From NCBI GenBank assembly GCA_041399085.1, contig JAWKTM010000135.1, forward strand, positions 1-6,141: DNA of 6,141 bases. Reading direction: 5' to 3'. Shown in pieces: positions 1-5,075 of the stretch. Numbering within the stretch: position 1 is the first letter of the stretch; each line of letters begins with the position of its first letter. Made by a program: the position numbers and the translations under genes. Source of the DNA: JAWKTM01 sp041399085. Its GTDB lineage: Bacteria; Planctomycetota; Planctomycetia; Pirellulales; Pirellulaceae. The notes under the pieces were generated by a model. It had not been told where the DNA came from. It ran no database searches and worked only from the letters and a program-made list of their open reading frames with translations.

Positions 1-74
1 ATCTGGCCATTCAAGTGTATGGCCCCGAAACCGAGGTGGCGATCCGCAAGCTGGAAATCCGAGAACTCCCATGA
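1..74 (+). CDS. C-terminal end of a DUF1080-like (3-keto-disaccharide hydrolase fold) protein, partial
   Basis: Reading from base 3 gives 23 in-frame codons and a TGA at 72-74; the gene begins before the window. The visible tail reads LAIQVYGPETEVAIRKLEIR followed by ELP. From family knowledge, DUF1080 (concanavalin-like, 3-keto-disaccharide hydrolase) domains of planctomycetes commonly end in 'v.fRKIEIKELP', and that domain is often the C-terminal part of secreted hydrolases or of serine/threonine protein kinases. The stop overlaps the next gene's start as ATGA (71-74), so the two should be translationally coupled and share a transcript. Planctomycete ECF sigma factors are frequently encoded beside serine/threonine kinases, so a kinase with a DUF1080 tail is a reasonable guess, but no kinase domain is visible here. 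The family call rests on about 23 residues only. Confidence 0.6.
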   Translation, partial: LAIQVYGPETEVAIRKLEIRELP

Positions 75-808
75 CGCCCTACGCACCGGAATCCGTACTG
101 GCTCGCATCACGACTCACTGGTCGCAGATTCAAAATCCAGTCCAGTTTGTCGCCCGGTATGCTCCGGCGATTCAAAAGTACTTTCGGGCGTTAATTCGGC
201 AATCAGAAGATGCCGAGGACGCGGCTCAAGATTTTCTCGCGCGAATCAGCGGCCGTGGATTTGGCAATCTGTCGCTCGACCGTGCGCGGTTTCGTGACTA
301 TTTAACCGTGGCGGTAAAGAACTCCGCTTTGAATCATCTCAAGCGATTGCGGCGAAATCGCACCGTCCAAGCAGACGCCGTCGAGGTCGAGGCGGATTCG
401 GATGTGTTACGGCAAGCGGATTCCGAGTGGCTGGCCAATTGGCAGCGATGTGTGTTGGACCAAGCTTGGCGCGGTTTGTTTCATTATCAACGCCGCCACA
501 ATGGAAATCTGTTTCACACGGTGTTGAAAAAGCGATCCGACAATGCGGAGCTTACCGACGCGGCCGTGGCTGAATTAGTGGCGGCGGAAACCGGCCAGCC
601 GCTGAGCCCCGAGGCGTTTCGCAAACAGCTCAGCCGAGCTCGACGAATGTTCGCCGAGCTGATTGTCGAGGAAATAGCGAGAACCTTAGAGTCGCCGACG
701 CCGGAACGCGTGGAGGATGAGTTGATCGCTACGGGACTGATGACGTATGTGAAACCCTTCTTGCATGAAGATTGGCGACAGCGCGGCATTTTGGGAGAAG
801 CACATTAA
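71..808 (+). CDS. ECF-like RNA polymerase sigma factor (planctomycete type)
   Basis: A 245-residue protein expected to direct core RNA polymerase to a specific promoter set. Residues about 27-92 look like sigma region 2: a helix beginning VARYAPAIQKYFRALI, an acidic stretch with DAEDAAQDFLARI (about 47-59), then FRDYLTVAVKNSALNHLKR (about 74-92), which matches the family's conserved 'FR.yL...v.n...d..R' core. A variable linker with W120, W124 and W133 follows. Residues about 161-202 (LTDAAVAELV ... EAFRKQLSRARRMFAEL) resemble the region 4 helix-turn-helix. About 43 residues extend past region 4, a little longer than a minimal ECF factor. The ATG at 71 is chosen because it forms an ATGA overlap with the upstream stop; no clear Shine-Dalgarno is seen, which fits coupling. 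The TAA is at 806-808. No anti-sigma gene follows, so control may come from the upstream product (inference). The ECF subgroup and target promoters cannot be assigned. Confidence 0.85.
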   Translation: MTPYAPESVLARITTHWSQIQNPVQFVARYAPAIQKYFRALIRQSEDAEDAAQDFLARISGRGFGNLSLDRARFRDYLTVAVKNSALNHLKRLRRNRTVQADAVEVEADSDVLRQADSEWLANWQRCVLDQAWRGLFHYQRRHNGNLFHTVLKKRSDNAELTDAAVAELVAAETGQPLSPEAFRKQLSRARRMFAELIVEEIARTLESPTPERVEDELIATGLMTYVKPFLHEDWRQRGILGEAH

Positions 809-839
809 GGTCTACTGTAATCGCCTGTCATATATTTCC
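809..839. other. Short gap between convergent genes
   Basis: Only 31 bp separate the stop of the sigma-factor gene (+) from the stop of imuB (-). I see no GC-rich hairpin with a U-tract on either strand, so an intrinsic terminator is not apparent. Transcripts from the two sides may run into each other or end by Rho. Confidence 0.6.
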
Positions 840-2654
840 TCATTCAAATCGTCCTTGCAGAAACCATTCGCCATCTTGCAAGCGTCGAAAGATCCACAAT
901 CGTTCTCCGGTGTGAGTTTCGACACGATAATAGTCGCGACGAATGGAAGGGCCGCGCCACCAGCCGGTTTCAATCCGCTCCGGCCCCCAATGCCGCAACA
1001 CGCGTTGGGTATGTCCGTTTTCAATCAAGCGGACGGGCGGTCCATGCGGCGCCACGGCCACCACTTGGATGGACAGCGGCGTGGTTTCCAAATGCACGGG
1101 TCGAGTGACCGCAGGGCTGGAGACCGCGGGGTTAGAGACCAGCGGCGGGGATGGTGAACTGGTTTTGCCGCGCGGAGCCGTTCGAGTCGCTTTGGCCGCC
1201 GCCGCGGTCGCCGTTTTGGCTCGCCCGGAAAGCTTGCGAGCGTCGCCGGTCAGCGGCACGAAGTAACAAGCTTGCTCGGGCTGTGCGTCGGCTCGCAAAC
1301 GCGGTCGCAACACGGCTTGCCGCCCCAACCGGGCACTCAACCGATCCACTAACACGCCCAGTTGCCGAGTCGCCTCGCGCGATGGATCGGCGAACAACTC
1401 CATCTGCCGCTGTTCCAGCTTGGCCACCACGCGAGCTTCCACGCGAGCCGTTTCGACCGGGCCCGGCAACACCAAAGCCTCCATTTGCATCCGCAGCAAT
1501 TCCATCAAATGGTCGGCGTTCACCGTCGGTCGGAACAAATCCACCCGCATTCGCAACGTCTGCCGCGCGGGCCGAGCGTCGGATGCCACCGTCTCGCCAT
1601 CGCCGCTCGACGCCACTTCCGGCGCGCCCGTTTCCAGCCAGCTTTCCAACTGCACCACGCCTTCGCCGCGCGACGCCAGCAAGCAACTCACCCGCTCGAC
1701 CAACTGCGTCAACACGAAATCCAGCGAATCGCGGCGCGTGGTCGGGTGCTCCAAAATCCACTCGGCGGTAAATTCGGGCGGCGGGCGACGAGCCACAATC
1801 ACTTCCGGGCAATCGCCGCTAGCTTGATCCAATCGCCGCGGCAGCTCTTCGCCGAAACGCGAAATCAAGCCGGGGCGAGGCAGACGCCGCAGTTGTTCGA
1901 TCGTTTCCACTCCCAGCCGCCGCAGCAACACGATCGTCGGCTCCGCAATCCGCAACGCTTGCAATGGCAATTCGTGGAGCGGTTCCCAGCCATGCCCGGC
2001 GGGAAGCACCAACGGCCGTGACTCGACCGTGTCGCCGGAAGCTCTCGCCCAACCGCCTCGCGGCCCTTCATGCACGGCGGCCCAAGCCGCGCCGATCGTA
2101 TCGGCCACCGCCGCGTGAGCCAGATACCCTTGCTCACGAAACCAGCCGGTAATTTGCTCGGCCAAGCTCGCTTCGCCGCCGAACAAATGTCCCAAGCGGC
2201 TCACGTCCAGCAACAAGCACTCCGGCGCGATCGGCCGGCCCGCAGCGCCCAGCGGCGGATCCTGCTCAAGGCCCACGATCGGGCTGAACCACTCGCATTG
2301 CTCGGCCAACTGCCGCAGCGTTTCCAAATCGGCCGCCGGATCGTGCGGCTCGAGATGAAACCGCTCGCCGCCCTGCTGTGTCGCGCGAGTCGCCGTGCGG
2401 CGGGTGGATCGACCGGCCGCCATCGCCTTGCCGATCTGCGGCTTGGCGTTTTGGCACAGCGACGTGGCTTCGCTCAGCGGCATTCCGACTCGCACGCCTC
2501 GCTGCGCCGCGGCCGACGAACAAGCGGCCACCAGCTCGCCGCGCCGAGCGTCGCGCGCATGCAGCAACACCGGCTGATATTTAAGCTCTGGCCGAGCGAC
2601 GATCAGACGTTGCACGGGCCAATTCGGCAGCCAGAGACAAAGAACGCGGTTCAT
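840..2654 (-). CDS. imuB: ImuB, Y-family polymerase-like translesion synthesis accessory protein
   Basis: A 604-residue Y-family homologue that, in ImuA-ImuB-DnaE2 mutasomes, acts as an adaptor between the sliding clamp and the error-prone polymerase. The N-terminus, RVLCLWLPNWPVQRL at 3-17, is the ImuB form of the palm motif and has no catalytic Asp. The second motif, around ECLLLDVSRLGHLFGGE (145-161), has E145-C146 where active enzymes have Asp-Glu (my alignment), so catalysis is unlikely. A helix-hairpin-helix thumb lies near 229-280 (RRLGVETIEQLRRLP) and the little finger near 295-460. QMELF at 417-421 fits a beta-clamp-binding pentamer. Residues about 475-525 are a low-complexity Ala/Thr/Ser/Pro linker. 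The C-terminal domain (about 530-604) has WGPERIETGWW, RDYYRVET, LWIFR and WFLQGRF, typical of ImuB. The ATG at 2654 gives the usual ImuB N-terminus and lies 74 nt inside imuA, suggesting coupled translation. No Shine-Dalgarno stands out. Confidence 0.93.
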   Translation of the reverse strand: MNRVLCLWLPNWPVQRLIVARPELKYQPVLLHARDARRGELVAACSSAAAQRGVRVGMPLSEATSLCQNAKPQIGKAMAAGRSTRRTATRATQQGGERFHLEPHDPAADLETLRQLAEQCEWFSPIVGLEQDPPLGAAGRPIAPECLLLDVSRLGHLFGGEASLAEQITGWFREQGYLAHAAVADTIGAAWAAVHEGPRGGWARASGDTVESRPLVLPAGHGWEPLHELPLQALRIAEPTIVLLRRLGVETIEQLRRLPRPGLISRFGEELPRRLDQASGDCPEVIVARRPPPEFTAEWILEHPTTRRDSLDFVLTQLVERVSCLLASRGEGVVQLESWLETGAPEVASSGDGETVASDARPARQTLRMRVDLFRPTVNADHLMELLRMQMEALVLPGPVETARVEARVVAKLEQRQMELFADPSREATRQLGVLVDRLSARLGRQAVLRPRLRADAQPEQACYFVPLTGDARKLSGRAKTATAAAAKATRTAPRGKTSSPSPPLVSNPAVSSPAVTRPVHLETTPLSIQVVAVAPHGPPVRLIENGHTQRVLRHWGPERIETGWWRGPSIRRDYYRVETHTGERLWIFRRLQDGEWFLQGRFE

Positions 2655-3426
2655 CAGAGCGGCTCGCTTCGCGCAAAGTGGCGGTGACTTCGTCCATTTC
2701 CAACTCGACCGCGCCCCCGGCCGGCCCGCCGCGAGCGCGTGTCACTTCAATCCGCCACCGCCGATCTCCCTGGCTGGGAAGCGGCTGCGCTACAAGCTGC
2801 ACGTCGGCCCACGAAGGCCGGCCGCGCATCCGCGTGGAACGCAACAAAAAGCCAATCCCGCCGCCAGCTTCCACGGCCAATTGCCAACGGCGAAACCAGC
2901 GGTCATCCAACCGCTCGACATGTCCCCACACCACCGCCACGCCCGGACACCGCAACGCTTGATCCCAAGCCCACTGCCGTTCGCGCAAACCGGCGGCCCG
3001 CAACACAATCACTTGTTCCAAATCGATCCCCAGTTGAACGGCCGCTGGCGGATAAAACGTCTCTCGGTCGTCCACAATCACGATCGCGCCGCGGGCCGAG
3101 CAGAAAGCCCGATCGGCGTCCGACTGACCCGCGTTCGCGCCGCCACCCACCGCTGGTCGAGCCGCCACGAGCGCCAACGTCCCGGCGCCGTGCCCCGCGC
3201 CGTCCGATAGCCATTCGACCAACGTGCCTCGCCCGAATCCGCCTCCCGGCAACAGTCGATCGAGCGCCGCGCAACCGCTGCTCACACGCGATTCATCGGC
3301 CGGTCGCTGAGCCGTTTCGATGCGCCGCATCTGCTGGCGCAACGTTTCAAGCATCTCCCGAGGCTCAACGCCCGAGCTTGCTTTGGCCAAGCCCACTTTG
3401 CCTGCCGATTTCCGTGTCTCGTTCAT
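2581..3426 (-). CDS. imuA: ImuA, RecA-like translesion synthesis accessory protein
   Basis: A 281-residue RecA/SulA-like protein that partners ImuB in damage-induced mutagenesis. Numbered from M1 at 3426, the core opens with SSGCAALDRLLPGGGFGRGTL (about 49-69), the ImuA version of the RecA 'tG...LD.lLgGGlp.G' motif. The P-loop position reads GAGHGAGT (76-83), which lacks the Walker A lysine. A Walker B-like strand, AIVIVDD, is at 114-120, followed by VVWGHVERLDDRWFRRWQLA (about 165-184) and GIGFLLR (190-196). The frame stays open 30 codons further to 3516, but that extension is Lys/Arg-rich, unlike the family, and would contain the promoter at 3449-3477. The ATG at 3426 has GAGG 8 nt upstream, so it is preferred. 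The last 24 codons overlap imuB. The gene is first in the imuA-imuB operon. Whether the protein binds ATP is doubtful from the sequence. Confidence 0.9.
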   Translation of the reverse strand: MNETRKSAGKVGLAKASSGVEPREMLETLRQQMRRIETAQRPADESRVSSGCAALDRLLPGGGFGRGTLVEWLSDGAGHGAGTLALVAARPAVGGGANAGQSDADRAFCSARGAIVIVDDRETFYPPAAVQLGIDLEQVIVLRAAGLRERQWAWDQALRCPGVAVVWGHVERLDDRWFRRWQLAVEAGGGIGFLLRSTRMRGRPSWADVQLVAQPLPSQGDRRWRIEVTRARGGPAGGAVELEMDEVTATLREASRSDEPRSLSLAAELARATSDRRSARA

Positions 3427-3434
3427 GCCAGTTG

Positions 3435-3438
3435 CCTC
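3435..3438 (-). promoter_or_regulatory. Shine-Dalgarno GAGG for imuA
   Basis: On the minus strand GAGG sits 8 nt before the ATG at 3426-3424. It is the clearest ribosome binding site in the window and decides for this start over the in-frame one at 3516. Confidence 0.6.
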
Positions 3439-3448
3439 GCGGAGCGTC

Positions 3449-3477
3449 ACTGTACATGCGTATCGGCATCGCGTCAA
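3449..3477 (-). promoter_or_regulatory. Candidate sigma70-type promoter of imuA-imuB
   Basis: On the minus strand TTGACG (3477-3472, 5 of 6 to the -35 consensus) is followed by a 17-bp spacer and TACAGT (3454-3449, 4 of 6 to the -10 consensus, keeping the second A and last T). Transcription would start near 3442, giving a leader of roughly 16 nt that carries the GAGG ribosome site. Spacing and position fit imuA well. This is a motif match by eye, not a demonstrated promoter. Confidence 0.55.
3450..3465. promoter_or_regulatory. Possible degenerate LexA box over the imuA -10
   Basis: The + strand reads CTGT, eight bases, ATCG. The E. coli/proteobacterial LexA box is CTGT-N8-ACAG, so one half-site is perfect and the other matches 2 of 4. 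It overlaps the -10 element, where a repressor would act. imuAB cassettes are LexA-controlled in many bacteria. The LexA motif of this organism is unknown and the match is only partial, so this is a weak candidate. Confidence 0.25.
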
Positions 3478-3575
3478 CTTTCGATGAGACTTTTTCAAAA
3501 GCCGCTTCGCCGCCATTCCAGCCGTTGCGTGATTCCGCGAGGGAAAGCCGATTGAGGTAATAGGATATCAACATT

Positions 3576-3592
3576 TGAACTTAATAAATTCA
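3576..3592. repeat. AT-rich imperfect inverted repeat
   Basis: TGAACTTAATAAATTCA reads as TGAA-c-TTA-a-TAA-a-TTCA: seven of eight opposed base pairs match around a central A. The size and symmetry would suit an operator for a dimeric regulator. It lies about 150 bp upstream of the imuA start and about 100 bp upstream of the candidate -35. No known regulator motif is recognised, and chance is possible. Confidence 0.35.
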
Positions 3593-3725
3593 CCCCCGCG
3601 GACAAGCTTTCCTGGCTGATCCGCGCCGCCGCGACGAACCGTAGTCTCCAGCCGCAACGGAATGGCTCAAGTCTTCGGAAGCATGGGGCTCCAAAAAAGG
3701 ATGCCTTGCCATCGAATATGCATAT

Positions 3726-4841
3726 CTAGCCCAGCCGAATCGACTGCTTCCATATTTGTGGAGTCCAGAAGTGGCTTTGCCACGCGTCTCGCGTGGCGCA
3801 TTCGCGAATCACCATTTCCGTGCGATTGATCTCGAAATACAGAAACGCTTGATTTTCGCTGTGGAAGTGGGTGGAATTGTCGACATTGAATACCGGCACG
3901 CCGTCGGTCGCTCGGGCAGAGGAACCATTCCACCGGAAGATATTTCGCGCATGGGTATGGCCGTATAAAATCGCGATCACATTGTAAGAGCGAATCGCTT
4001 CATAGTAGGCATGCACATCACAAGGGTGCCATTCGCGGCTCAAGTTCTTAGGGTCGTCAGCCGCGCATGGTACGGCATAGCGGGCCACGTCAATGTGATG
4101 TGTTAAGACGACTGGCTTGCGGCTATCGCCGACATGCTCGCGCAGATCCGCAATTAGAAATTCAAGGCTTCCCCCCGGATCATAGCGTCGACGTTGCGTC
4201 ACTTCGGGAACTTGCCCCACAACAATCCCCAAGTTGACAAAGTGGACCGGCCCCCAATCCCAGGAGCAATGCAGGTTGTTGTGAGAGAGCCCGGTCAATT
4301 CTTGACGTTGTTTGTTTCGAGCCGCGATACCATTAATGGCAATCCCTTTACCTTGAGGACCATCATGATTCCCATGCACTTCATAGGTGGGATATGTGAG
4401 TCGCCCTGACTGGCCGTCGATTCCGAAGTCCGCCGCATAGGCGTTCCACTCCGTCGCTTGCATTAACTCCAGAATGCGACCGTTCTTGTCGCCGCTGTCA
4501 ATCAAATCGCCAGCGTGAATGACTCCCCGCGGCCTCGCGACCTTTCCGCCGCCGGCTTCCGCGGGAATCGCCGAATTGGGCAGCGCGTTCAGTGTGTCGA
4601 TCAGGCCGTTGGTAACGCGTCGAGAGCGTTCATCCAGTTCACTCGGTGCGTCTTTGTTTGCCAAGTAATGCGTGTCGCCGACCAAAAAGAACGCCACTTG
4701 TGAATCTCGGCCGTCGTCGGCCAGCGCCTTGTCGGTTCCGATCGTCGTTGCCGCCAGCGCCGTCGTCGCCAGAAACTCGCGACGGCACAGCTTCACGGGA
4801 TTCTCCAGGTCAGCGTTCGTTGGTGTTATCAGTTGCCGCAT
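3726..4841 (-). CDS. Tat-exported calcineurin-like metallophosphoesterase
   Basis: A two-metal phosphoesterase of unknown substrate, probably acting outside the cytoplasm. Numbered from the ATG at 4841 (371 residues), it has all five family blocks: GDTH (55-58), GDLIDSGD (111-118), GNHD (157-160), THH (247-249) and GHTH (294-297), so metal-binding and catalytic residues look intact. The N-terminus carries a twin-arginine signal: CRREFL (19-24), a hydrophobic Ala/Thr-rich stretch, and a likely cleavage after ALA (39-41). The start is uncertain: ATGs at 4880 and 4898 and a TTG at 4922 are in frame, adding 13, 19 or 27 residues. 4841 is preferred because it gives a normal-length Tat n-region; none has a good Shine-Dalgarno. 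Neighbours give no clue to function: imuA lies 299 bp downstream and glnE is divergent. The HFWTP at 357-361 lies close to the C-terminus, and the gene looks complete. Confidence 0.85.
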   Translation of the reverse strand: MRQLITPTNADLENPVKLCRREFLATTALAATTIGTDKALADDGRDSQVAFFLVGDTHYLANKDAPSELDERSRRVTNGLIDTLNALPNSAIPAEAGGGKVARPRGVIHAGDLIDSGDKNGRILELMQATEWNAYAADFGIDGQSGRLTYPTYEVHGNHDGPQGKGIAINGIAARNKQRQELTGLSHNNLHCSWDWGPVHFVNLGIVVGQVPEVTQRRRYDPGGSLEFLIADLREHVGDSRKPVVLTHHIDVARYAVPCAADDPKNLSREWHPCDVHAYYEAIRSYNVIAILYGHTHARNIFRWNGSSARATDGVPVFNVDNSTHFHSENQAFLYFEINRTEMVIRECATRDAWQSHFWTPQIWKQSIRLG

Positions 4842-5075
4842 GTTGTGACTCGTGCTTTCCACAGGGCCAGAAAAGAACATCGTTGTTTCGCTGAGCATCG
4901 TTTGCCGCTCGGCAAGATTCAAGCAGAGAGTCGTGCTCCGTCACTCCTGTCTTGGAAGCACGTTTGGCGTCCTTCGTCGGCGACGGCGCGCATTCTGGCG
5001 TGGACGATTGTCTGGGGTATGATGGACAGGCTCACGTCCGCCTCTTCGACCGCTTGGCGATTAAGCAAATCCGCT
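4842..5075. other. Divergent intergenic region, phosphoesterase/glnE
   Basis: About 234 bp between divergently read genes (177 bp if the phosphoesterase starts at 4898). It must hold promoters for both. I see a perfect 6-bp inverted repeat with a 2-nt spacer, TTGCCG-ct-CGGCAA (4902-4915), just ahead of the ATG at 4898, and a -10-like TATGAT at 5018-5023 pointing towards glnE. No RNA gene or riboswitch is recognised. Confidence 0.5.
5018..5023 (+). promoter_or_regulatory. Weak candidate -10 element for glnE
   Basis: TATGAT matches the -10 consensus at 5 of 6 and would give a leader of about 45 nt before the ATG at 5076. The -35 position (near 4995-5000, CTGGCG) is poor, so the assignment is weak. 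The same bases contain two in-frame ATGs (5019 and 5022) that could instead be alternative glnE starts. Confidence 0.25.

Larger units (their letters stand above)
3427..3725. other. 299-bp intergenic region upstream of imuA
   Basis: This lies between two leftward genes, the phosphoesterase stop (3726) and the imuA start. The imuA-proximal end holds the promoter and ribosome site; an AT-rich inverted repeat is at 3576-3592, and a 10-bp perfect palindrome ATATGCATAT (3716-3725) abuts the phosphoesterase stop codon. The centre has lower GC than the genes around it. I find no convincing small gene on either strand and no clear terminator for the phosphoesterase; the A6 run at 3682-3687 (U6 in the leftward transcript) has no good hairpin before it. 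Confidence 0.6.

Noticed and set aside
1080..1150. Short direct repeat in the imuB linker (two PAV-type peptide units)
   Set aside because: Only two imperfect units in a low-complexity Ser/Pro/Ala linker; no tandem-repeat structure beyond that.
1132..1812. 226-codon open frame in another minus-strand frame inside imuB, and long + strand frames at 1151-1771 and 1362-2021
   Set aside because: Gly/Arg/Ala- or Arg/His/Gln-rich shadows of the well-supported imuB reading frame.
3427..3516. N-terminal extension of ImuA by 30 codons
   Set aside because: Basic, unconserved-looking sequence that contains the candidate promoter; the ATG at 3426 has a good Shine-Dalgarno and a family-like N-terminus.
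2739..3560. 273-codon open frame on the + strand antisense to imuA and its promoter
   Set aside because: Composition is almost all Arg, Pro, Ser and Ala with no recognisable domain, as expected from the reverse strand of a GC-rich gene; imuA on the other strand has clear family motifs.
3680..3706. Possible terminator of the phosphoesterase at the A6/U6 run
   Set aside because: The flanking arms form only a few base pairs and the U run lies in the loop rather than after a stem.
3716..3725. 10-bp perfect palindrome ATATGCATAT next to the phosphoesterase stop
   Set aside because: Short, AT-alternating and isolated; likely chance, with no regulator motif recognised.
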